A model generated the notes under the pieces. The model did no database searches. It was given only the letters and a program-made list of their open reading frames with translations, and had not been told where the DNA came from. 64,000 nt of DNA, from NCBI RefSeq assembly GCF_002843605.1, contig NZ_CP025263.1, positions 1,122,501 to 1,186,500 of the forward strand, given 5' to 3'. Positions 54,523 to 61,171 of this stretch are shown here, in pieces. Position 1 is the stretch's first letter; the number at the start of each line of letters is the position of its first letter. Made by a program: the position numbers and the translations under genes. This DNA comes from Pseudomonas sp. S09G 359 (GTDB taxonomy: Bacteria; Pseudomonadota; Gammaproteobacteria; Pseudomonadales; Pseudomonadaceae).

Positions 54523-55152
54523 TTAGAGGTAACGCAGGTCCAGCACCAATGAACCGTCGAGGGGAACGTCTTGCCTGAGGGTCAGGCGGTTCGCCGGGTT
54601 GATGGTGGTTTGCGCACGGATACGGGTGTTCAACATGACGATGGGCTCGGGAAACGGCCGGCCGGGGCGGGCGAAGCCCATCAGGGTCCTGGGGTGGATG
54701 GCCGGTTGAGGAGACCAGCCGCCGCTTTGGGGTTTGGACGCAAGGGACTGCATGATTTGGCCGTCCCCTTGCGCGGTTTCGAACGCCAGGCCCACGGAGC
54801 CCAAATGTTCGGTGGGCACGTTGGGGTTTGTGCCCAGGCCGTAGGTGGTCTCCGGTGCGGTGGACGAATCCTCGCGGCTGTCCAGGCCGATCAGGGCAAA
54901 CAGCATGGGGCCGCTGCAGATGATCTCCACCTCCAGCCACTGGCTGGGCAAGGGGGTGGGCGCTTCCTGGTTCAATGTATGAACGGGGATGGTGCCGTGG
55001 TCGATCACCCCGCTGCCGGACAGCGCGATGGTGCAGGAGCTGGGGGTGACCAGGCCAGAAAGGGTCATTTCAGTCGCGCTGCGGGCAAACACGCTAGAGC
55101 CGGTGTTGAGCAATAACAGCGCCGCGCACAGGCGTAGGGTTCTGTTCATCAT
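54523..55152 (-). CDS. DUF1120 secreted protein, divergent putative fimbrial subunit
   Basis: 209 residues. Signal peptide LCAALLLLNTGSSVFA, then SATEMTLSGLVTPSSCTIALSGSG (in parts) and IDHGTIPVHTL. It is the most divergent DUF1120 member of the cluster: the usual KDLN becomes PVHTLN, and the central region is Pro- and Gly-rich (GGWSPQPAIHPRT). Ends LDLRYL. Its position immediately before the chaperone and its divergence suggest a specialised subunit such as an adaptor or a base terminator. Confidence 0.8.
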   Translation of the reverse strand: MMNRTLRLCAALLLLNTGSSVFARSATEMTLSGLVTPSSCTIALSGSGVIDHGTIPVHTLNQEAPTPLPSQWLEVEIICSGPMLFALIGLDSREDSSTAPETTYGLGTNPNVPTEHLGSVGLAFETAQGDGQIMQSLASKPQSGGWSPQPAIHPRTLMGFARPGRPFPEPIVMLNTRIRAQTTINPANRLTLRQDVPLDGSLVLDLRYL

Positions 55153-55213
55153 TCGGTCTTCAATGTGTTCGGTACAAATAAGGCGCCTCGCCGCGCACGG
55201 CGAGGCGACGGGT

Positions 55214-55840
55214 TTACAGGTACTTCACTTCGAACGTGGCCGAGCCGTCGATGGGGTGTTCATCGCTCAGGTCGAGGCTGTCGGCGCGGGCGATACGCCC
55301 GTAGACCAGCATGTCGGTGGTCATTTGCTGGATGGGTACCGGCGACCAGATACCGGCAGATTGATTGCCGAATGCCCCCAGCGAGCTGGGCGTCAGTACC
55401 GCATCGCCCGACTCGAACCAGGTCGTGCCGTTGTCCATCGACTCCAACACGGTGACAGCTACGGAGTCGGCGACTGCGTTCATCAGGACCACGTCATAGC
55501 TGCCGAGTTTTTGCGTGCCGTTGATCAGCCCCAGACCGTAGGAGCCTGAAGTGTTAGACCCCGCGCGGTTATCACTGCCTTTGAGCGCGAACAGCGTGCT
55601 CCCCTCGCAACTGATGCTTAATTGCAGCGTCGCGGTCGGCAGAGGCGTAACAGTGGTGAGGTTCAAATCCTTGGCAGAAATCTTGCCGTAGTCGACCATC
55701 CCGGCGCCGGACAGGCTAGGGGTGCAGGCATTCGGGGTGATGATGCCTTTGACGGTCAGGTCGACGGTTGACGCCGCCAGGGCAGAGGCGCTGGTGCTGA
55801 TCAGTAGCGCGGTGGCCAGGGCATTGAGCGTGAGTTTCAT
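55214..55840 (-). CDS. DUF1120 secreted protein, putative major or minor fimbrial subunit
   Basis: 208 residues from ATG 55840 (MKLTLNALATALLISTSASALA signal, in parts); an upstream GTG three codons earlier is too close to AAAGGAA. The mature part opens STVDLTVKGIITPNACTP and has VDYGKISAKDLN, almost the same as the first gene of the cluster, so the two are recent duplicates. GLGLINGTQKLGSY is also shared with it. Two Cys (NAC and ISC). Ends FEVKYL. Confidence 0.83.
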   Translation of the reverse strand: MKLTLNALATALLISTSASALAASTVDLTVKGIITPNACTPSLSGAGMVDYGKISAKDLNLTTVTPLPTATLQLSISCEGSTLFALKGSDNRAGSNTSGSYGLGLINGTQKLGSYDVVLMNAVADSVAVTVLESMDNGTTWFESGDAVLTPSSLGAFGNQSAGIWSPVPIQQMTTDMLVYGRIARADSLDLSDEHPIDGSATFEVKYL

Positions 55841-55882
55841 GGGGCACACGTTTCCTTTCGAGTGGGGCTGATGAAAAAGGGG

Positions 55883-56497
55883 TTACAGGTACTTGAGTTG
55901 TACGGTGGCGTTGCCGTCCAGTGGCACTTCGTCCAGCACGGTCAGGCGGTCGGTGCCATCAATCATGGTGAACAGGCGCAACTCGGCGGTGAAGCGCGTC
56001 ACGGCAATCGGCGTGAGGCCGGTACCGACGGCGATGGCGGTTTGCAGGTGCGGGCCGAGGGAAACCGACGGCCTCCAAGTGGCGCCGCCATCGCTCGATA
56101 CGATGATCTTCGCGGCGACGCCGTCGGCGACCGGGTTGAACAGCCCGAAACCTGCGCTGCCGAGTTTTTCGTTATTGGCTGTCATGCCCAGGCCATGCCA
56201 GTTCTGGTTGATCGCCGAAGTACCCGCGCGGTTATCGAAGGTGCTCATCGCGAGGAACGTCGGCGCGTCACAGAGGATTTCCAATTGCATGGTTTGCGGC
56301 GTCAGAGAGGTCGGCAGGTCTGCACTGAGCTCCTTGGCCGTCATCTTTCCGTAATCCACTACACCACCGCCGGAGAGCTTGGGATCACAGGCATTGGGCG
56401 TGATGATGCCGATGACGGCGAAGTCGGTGTTGCTGGCGGCCAGCGCGGTGGGGGCCAGCAGTACAGCGGCGAGAAAAACAGCGGGTGAAAAATTCAT
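55883..56497 (-). CDS. DUF1120 secreted protein, putative fimbrial subunit
   Basis: 204 residues from ATG 56497 (MNFSPAVFLAAVLLAPTALA signal). The mature start SNTDFAVIGIITPNACDP is followed by LSGGGVVDYGKMTAKELSADLPTSLTP (in parts), matching the shared block with two Cys (NAC and ILC). Ends VQLKYL. Upstream in-frame codons (Cys-rich) are not coding. Second gene of the cluster. Confidence 0.83.
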   Translation of the reverse strand: MNFSPAVFLAAVLLAPTALAASNTDFAVIGIITPNACDPKLSGGGVVDYGKMTAKELSADLPTSLTPQTMQLEILCDAPTFLAMSTFDNRAGTSAINQNWHGLGMTANNEKLGSAGFGLFNPVADGVAAKIIVSSDGGATWRPSVSLGPHLQTAIAVGTGLTPIAVTRFTAELRLFTMIDGTDRLTVLDEVPLDGNATVQLKYL

Positions 56498-56543
56498 AGG
56501 CAAGCGGCACCTTTGGTTGCAGAGTCGATGGCGTATGAGAGGG

Positions 56544-57173
56544 TTACAGGTACAGCACTTCAAGGGTGGCCGAGCCGTCGATATTGACTTCGTTGCTCAG
56601 GTCGAGGCCGTCGGTGCGGTTGATGTAGCCGTTGTAATTGACCTCGGTGACCAGCTCTTGGGTGGGGCGAGGTGTGCTGACGTCTGCCAGGGTGGCCACG
56701 GAGAGCATGAGGCCGTGCTCGAAGGAGTCGTATTTCTCCCAGGTGGTGCCGTTGTCGAATGAGGCGACGGACTGCACGACTTCGCCGTCGGCCAACGGAG
56801 GGTTGGCAGATGAGCCCATGCTCAAACTGTAGAAACCCAATTTCTGCGTGCCATTGATCAACCCCAGGCCGAAGCGGCTGCCTGACCCCGAGCCCAGACG
56901 GTTATCCGTTGCCTTGATGGCGAACAGCACGGGCGCATCGCAGGTCACGGTCATTTGCAGGCTGACGGCCGGCAATGGCGTAACCCTGTCGGTGTTGAGG
57001 TCCTTGGCCGACATCTTGCCGTGGTCGATGACCCCGCCGCTGGACAGGCCAGGGGTGCAGGCATTCGGGGTGATGATGCCCTTGACGGTCAGGTCCACGG
57101 TGCTGGCGGCGAACGCCGGCGCGGTGCCCGTGATCAGCAGGGCGCTGGCAACGGCGATAAGGTGCTTGTTCAT
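56544..57173 (-). CDS. DUF1120 secreted protein, first gene of fimbrial cluster
   Basis: 209 residues. Signal peptide MNKHLIAVASALLITGTAPA with cleavage after AFA, then STVDLTVKGIITPNACTP, SSGGVIDHGKMSAKDLNTDRV and two Cys (NAC and VTC). GLGLINGTQKLGFYSLSMG is shared with the 55214 gene. Ends LEVLYL. First in the transcription unit and so a candidate for the most abundant, major subunit. The promoter should lie in the 358-bp gap to the divergent regulator gene. Confidence 0.84.
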   Translation of the reverse strand: MNKHLIAVASALLITGTAPAFAASTVDLTVKGIITPNACTPGLSSGGVIDHGKMSAKDLNTDRVTPLPAVSLQMTVTCDAPVLFAIKATDNRLGSGSGSRFGLGLINGTQKLGFYSLSMGSSANPPLADGEVVQSVASFDNGTTWEKYDSFEHGLMLSVATLADVSTPRPTQELVTEVNYNGYINRTDGLDLSNEVNIDGSATLEVLYL

Positions 57174-57531
57174 GATGTGTAGTCTCGGTGTTGGGTCAAC
57201 TGACGGGTGCGCGTCGCCGCAGCGCGTTAACAGGTGCGGTTGGGCATAGGGTCAGTTCGGATAGTTGGCCGCCAGCTGAATTGGCGGGTTGCCCTTTTGG
57301 GCTGGGGCGCAATTTAGCGCCGGGGCAGGGGAGGGGAAATACAACAAATACGACATTCCGCTGGTGTCGGAATTGGTTTTTTACAGTGTAGGAAAACCTG
57401 CGTTTTCGTAGTTGTTGTATCGTAACAACACCACTTATGTGGATATCTAATGTCGATATTGCGTTGTTTTTGAGTGTGTCGAAATGGCCACCAAAAAGAA
57501 CTTCATCGCCTGAATAGATATCGAGGTGGCC
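57174..57531. promoter_or_regulatory. divergent control region between fimbrial cluster and phosphorelay gene
   Basis: The right half is clearly AT-richer than the neighbours. It has short dyads: CGACA...TGTCG (57351-57369), nested with TTCCG...CGGAA (57356-57372), and GTTGTT...AACAAC (57411-57429). A TTTTTTACA tract lies between them. These are candidate sites for the BvgA-type regulator encoded downstream. No RNA gene or ORF is convincing here. Confidence 0.45.
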
Positions 57532-58332
57532 ATGAGGCCAAGGGGTCCTGCTCAACCATCACCCTGGGGCAGCCCTCCTGCGCACTGGTGCAACCTGAGC
57601 GTACTGGTCGCTGACGACCACGCCACCTACGGCGCATTGATGGGCTGGTTCCTGCAAAAGTTCGGGCTTGGCCACGAAGTGGTCGCTGACGGGCATAAAG
57701 CCTTATTGGCCAGTGGGCTCCGACGTTTCGACCTGGTGATCAGCGATTGTCGGATGCCGGTGCTGGATGGCTACGACATGGCTCGGCAGATGCGCCTTCG
57801 CGAGCGCGTCGAAGGCCGCCAGCGAGTCCCGATCATTGCCTTGACCGCCCACCTGACGCCCGACGATCTGCAGCGCGGCCTTGAGGCCGGCATGGACGCC
57901 TGGCTGCTCAAACCGTTGTCGGCCCAGCGCCTGCGTGAAGTCCTGGAGCACTGGCTACCGGGGCCGTCAGGCTACGCCGCCAGCCCGTTTGTGGCCGTGG
58001 TGCCGGCACGCTGGCCAACCCGTGCCGAACTGATCGAAACCTTTGGCGATGAGCAGGTGGTAAACCGCCTGCTGCGCAGCCTCTTGCATGAGGCCAATGT
58101 GGACTATGCCGGCCTGCTGCATGCCTGTAACACCCTGGATCAACAAGCCACCGTTGAGTGTTTGCATCGCTTGCTGGGCAGCCTGGCGTTTCTTGCCGGC
58201 ACCGAGCCGGACCCGAGCGCGGCGCTTTTGATCGAGGACGTGCGTCAGCACGGCATTGTGCGCAACGAGCGGGCACTGCAGAAATTCGAGCAAGGGCTGA
58301 CGGTGTATCTGCGGTATTTGACAGATTTATGA
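57532..58332 (+). CDS. orphan receiver-HPt phosphorelay protein (BvgS/EvgS C-terminal-like)
   Basis: 266 residues from ATG 57532 (GAGG five bases upstream; a GTG two codons earlier has no site). Residues about 20-145 are a receiver with acidic pair ADDH, phospho-acceptor Asp72 (LVISDCRMPVLDG), Thr in LTAH and Lys127 (LLKPLS). Residues about 165-260 are an HPt-like helical bundle with His212 in CLHRLLGSL; the usual HxxKG Lys is Leu. This is the C-terminal half of an unorthodox BvgS/EvgS-type kinase without sensor, HAMP or kinase domains. It probably relays phosphate from an unlinked kinase to the response regulator at 58532. Confidence 0.88.
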   Translation: MRPRGPAQPSPWGSPPAHWCNLSVLVADDHATYGALMGWFLQKFGLGHEVVADGHKALLASGLRRFDLVISDCRMPVLDGYDMARQMRLRERVEGRQRVPIIALTAHLTPDDLQRGLEAGMDAWLLKPLSAQRLREVLEHWLPGPSGYAASPFVAVVPARWPTRAELIETFGDEQVVNRLLRSLLHEANVDYAGLLHACNTLDQQATVECLHRLLGSLAFLAGTEPDPSAALLIEDVRQHGIVRNERALQKFEQGLTVYLRYLTDL

Positions 58333-58531
58333 AGGATTTGGCCGGTTTTGTAGGTCATGTCCACGCTGTGCGTAGCTTTAATATGTAGGTCATGTCCTTT
58401 TATTTTGTAGGCGAAAACTCAAGCGCTAACGGGTGCGGGGCCAAGTGAAAAACGCTCTTGTTTGGGCGGTTGTTGGCGACGGTGGACAGCGCTATTTTTC
58501 TTGATCAATTTGCCATCATTCGTGGTTTTTT
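58333..58531. promoter_or_regulatory. spaced direct repeats upstream of the response-regulator gene
   Basis: TGTAGGTCATGTCC occurs at 58349-58362 and 58384-58397, exactly 35 bp apart, and a third partial copy (TGTAGG) begins at 58406. The region is AT-rich (TTTTATTTTGTAGG; GCTATTTTTCTTGATC). Evenly spaced direct repeats suggest a cooperative activator site. Confidence 0.45.
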
Positions 58532-59167
58532 ATGTTTCGCGTAATTATTGCTGACGATCACCCCATTGTGCGCATTGGCCAGCGGGTGGTGATCGAGGCG
58601 GGCGGTACGTGCAAGGTGGTGGGTGAGGCCGAGGGGCCCGATGAGTTGCTCGTGCTGTTGGGTAACACGCCGTGCGATCTACTGGTGACCGACTTCACCA
58701 TGCCGGGCGGGCAGCAGGCCGACGGTTATGTGCTGTTGGGGTTGCTGCGACGCCAATACCCGGATTTACCGGTGATTCTGGTGACGATGTTCGCCAATAT
58801 CGTCACCTTACGCGCCTCCTTTGCCCAAGGCGCGCGGGCGATCATCGCCAAGAGCGCCTCATCCAAGGAGTTGCCGTTGGCGATCAGGGCTGTCACCCAA
58901 GGCAAGACGTTCGTCAGCGAGGGGCTGCGTGCGCAGATGGTCGAGGCCGGGACCCGTGATCAATCCCAACAACCCCAGTTGTCCAGCCGCGAGCGTGAGG
59001 TGGTGCGCCTGCTCGCCAGCGGTATGACCGTCAGCGAGATCGCCGCCCAGGTCAATCGCAGTGTTTCCACCATCAGCAAGCAGAAAAGCACCGCGATGAA
59101 CCGCCTGTGCATTTCCACGGATGTGGATCTGTTCGCCTATGCGCGAAGTTGTGGGATGGTGCCATAG
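58532..59167 (+). CDS. NarL/BvgA-family response regulator
   Basis: 211 residues. Receiver with IIADDHP at 6-11, phospho-acceptor Asp54 (LLVTDFTMPGG), Thr85 and Lys107, then a LuxR-type HTH (LSSREREVVRLLASGMTVSEIAAQVNRS in parts, about 150-207, with STISKQKSTAMNRL recognition helix). It resembles BvgA/EvgA/RcsB-type regulators that receive phosphate from HPt domains, matching the REC-HPt protein upstream. Weak ribosome binding site (GTGGTTTTTT). Regulation of the DUF1120 fimbrial cluster is inferred from position. Confidence 0.92.
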   Translation: MFRVIIADDHPIVRIGQRVVIEAGGTCKVVGEAEGPDELLVLLGNTPCDLLVTDFTMPGGQQADGYVLLGLLRRQYPDLPVILVTMFANIVTLRASFAQGARAIIAKSASSKELPLAIRAVTQGKTFVSEGLRAQMVEAGTRDQSQQPQLSSREREVVRLLASGMTVSEIAAQVNRSVSTISKQKSTAMNRLCISTDVDLFAYARSCGMVP

Positions 59168-59268
59168 CCGCAGGCTTGCATGGATATTCCTGTCATTAAT
59201 GCCGATAGTCTTCTCGGCACTTGAGGATTATCGTATCCAGCCTCTCCACTCTTTTGCGGAAACTGCCC

Positions 59269-59739
59269 ATGAGCGACGCCCATAACGCCTTGATCACCGA
59301 GTTCTACAGTGCTTTCCAGCGCCTGGATGCCGAAGCCATGGCGGCCTGCTACACCGAGGATGTGCTGTTCAGCGACCCGGCGTTCGGTGAATTGCGTGGG
59401 CGCGATGCCGGGGACATGTGGCGCATGCTGACTACCCGGGCCAAGGACTTCTCGCTGACCTTCGACCATGTGCGCAGTGATGACACCACCGGCAGCGCAC
59501 ATTGGGTGGCCACGTACCTGTTCAGCGCGACCGGCAACACCGTGGTCAACGATATCGGCGCGCGGTTTGTGTTTCGCGACGGCAAGATCTGCGAGCACCA
59601 CGATCATTTCGACCTGTGGCGCTGGTCGCGCCAGGCCCTGGGCCTCAAGGGCCTGCTGCTGGGCTGGTCGCCGGCCTTGAAAAACGCCGTGCGTGCCCAG
59701 GCACTCAAAGGCTTGAAGGCATTCCAGGCCAGTCGTTGA
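59269..59739 (+). CDS. NTF2-like (SnoaL/DUF4440-type) protein
   Basis: 156 residues from ATG 59269. LITEFYSAFQRLDAEAMAACYTEDVLFSDPAFGELRG (in parts) is the typical start of polyketide-cyclase-like NTF2 folds. The C-terminal GKICEHHDHFDLWRWSRQALGLKG is conserved in many Pseudomonas homologues. Function unknown; a small-molecule binding or isomerase activity is usual for the fold. It appears to be monocistronic or joined to the next small gene 36 bp downstream. Confidence 0.85.
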   Translation: MSDAHNALITEFYSAFQRLDAEAMAACYTEDVLFSDPAFGELRGRDAGDMWRMLTTRAKDFSLTFDHVRSDDTTGSAHWVATYLFSATGNTVVNDIGARFVFRDGKICEHHDHFDLWRWSRQALGLKGLLLGWSPALKNAVRAQALKGLKAFQASR

Positions 59740-59775
59740 TAAACTTGGCGTTCTTCTGGTTTGCCGAATTGATCC

Positions 59776-60051
59776 GTGACGACTCCCACTGAACCCAAAC
59801 CCTGGTTCGTCTACCTGGTGCGTGCCGCCAACGGCGCGCTGTATTGCGGCATCAGCAATGACCCGGTGCGCCGTTTTGCCTCGCACCAGAGCGGCAAGGG
59901 CGCGCGGTTTTTCCTGTCCAGCCCGGCCGTGGCGCTGGTGTACACCGAGCAGTGCGCGAGCAAAGGCGAGGCGCTGCGCCAGGAGCGCTTGATCAAAAAG
60001 CTGAAAAAAAGCGCCAAGGAATGTCTGGCGGCGAGTGGCTCATTGATTTGA
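59776..60051 (+). CDS. GIY-YIG domain protein (UPF0213/YhbQ type)
   Basis: 91 residues from GTG 59776. [36 protein letters not shown] (in parts) is a GIY-YIG nuclease core, with Y-V/L of the first motif and Y-C-G-I as the second, Arg in VRRF, and Glu in [13 protein letters not shown]. This YhbQ family has a nuclease fold; some members cut or repair DNA in vitro, but the cellular role is unclear. Confidence 0.9.
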   Translation: MTTPTEPKPWFVYLVRAANGALYCGISNDPVRRFASHQSGKGARFFLSSPAVALVYTEQCASKGEALRQERLIKKLKKSAKECLAASGSLI

Positions 60052-60126
60052 CTGATGGGTTCCCATCGACCCCATTTGCGTTATTGCAGGCTAAGCTGGC
60101 GGCTCACTTCTCCAGCGGAGCCTGGC

Positions 60127-61062
60127 ATGTCCGAGTTGATCCTGCACCACTACCCGCAGTCCCCATTCGCTGAAAAAGCCCGCCTGTTACTGGGCTTCAA
60201 GGGCTTGTCCTGGCACTCGGTGCATATCTCGCCAGTGATGCCCAAGCCCGATCTGACGGCCCTGACCGGCGGCTATCGCAAAACCCCAGTGCTGCAAGTG
60301 GGCGCGGATATCTACTGCGACACCGCGTTGATCGCGCGGCGCCTGGAGCAGGAAAAATCCGCACCGGCGCTGTTCCCCCAAGGCCTGGAACTGGTGACCC
60401 AGGGTTTTGCCGCCTGGGCGGATTCGCTGGTGTTTTCCCATGCCGTGGCGCTGGTGTTTCAGCCCGAATCCCTGGCCGTGAAATTTGCCAAGGTGCCGCC
60501 GCAAATGCTTGAGGTGCTGGTGGCCGACCGCAGCAAATTGTTCAGCGGCGGCACGGCGGCCCGGGTGCAGTTGGACCAGGCCAAGCACCAATGGCCGGCG
60601 ATCGTCAGCCGCATCGATCAGCAATTACGCCACCAGGCGGGGGATTTTCTGTTCGGCGAGCCTTCGATTGCCGACTTTGCCCTGGCCCATCCGCTGTGGT
60701 TCCTCAAAGGCTCCAGCGTGACGTCGCCATTGGTGGATGGCTACCCTGCCGTCGCCGCTTGGCTGGACCGGGTATTGAGTTTCGGCCACGGCACCTCCAC
60801 CCAAATGAGCGCCGAGCAGGCCCTGGAGGTGGCGCGTAACGCGGCGCCGGCGGCGTTGCCGGAGGAAGTATTCGAGGACTTGAATGGCTTCAAGGCAGGC
60901 CAGCAGGTGACGATTTCGGCGACGGACTACGGTACTGACCCAGTAGCCGGCGAACTGCTGTTCGCTGGCCGCGAAGAACTGATCCTACGCCGTACCGACG
61001 AACGTGCTGGCACCGTGCACGTGCATTTCCCACGCATGGGTTTTCGCATTCAGGCGCAATAA
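60127..61062 (+). CDS. glutathione S-transferase family protein with C-terminal extension
   Basis: 311 residues from ATG 60127 (GGAG seven bases ahead); upstream in-frame codons belong to no gene. The N-terminal thioredoxin-like domain has YPQSPFAEKARLLLGFKGL, with Ser/Pro at the glutathione-activating site, and KTPVLQVGADIYCDTALIARRL with the cis-Pro. An all-helical domain follows (about 90-205). The last 90 residues (DLNGFKAGQQVTISATDYG...GTVHVHFPRMGF) are a beta-rich extension beyond a typical 210-residue GST. Detoxification is likely; substrate unknown. Confidence 0.88.
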   Translation: MSELILHHYPQSPFAEKARLLLGFKGLSWHSVHISPVMPKPDLTALTGGYRKTPVLQVGADIYCDTALIARRLEQEKSAPALFPQGLELVTQGFAAWADSLVFSHAVALVFQPESLAVKFAKVPPQMLEVLVADRSKLFSGGTAARVQLDQAKHQWPAIVSRIDQQLRHQAGDFLFGEPSIADFALAHPLWFLKGSSVTSPLVDGYPAVAAWLDRVLSFGHGTSTQMSAEQALEVARNAAPAALPEEVFEDLNGFKAGQQVTISATDYGTDPVAGELLFAGREELILRRTDERAGTVHVHFPRMGFRIQAQ

Positions 61063-61171
61063 ATAAAAATATTTGCAAACAAATGTGAGGTAAATCCCCC
61101 GCCCATCCGTGTAGTGCTTGAAACTGCGATCTATTCGCATTAACAGCGTTTTCTACACGGGTTCTCACAGC

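Noticed and set aside
61125-61139. TGCGA-TCTAT-TCGCA dyad before the TonB receptor as a Fur box
   Set aside because: It is symmetric but matches the GATAAT-type Fur hexamers poorly; iron control is likely for the gene but not supported by this site.
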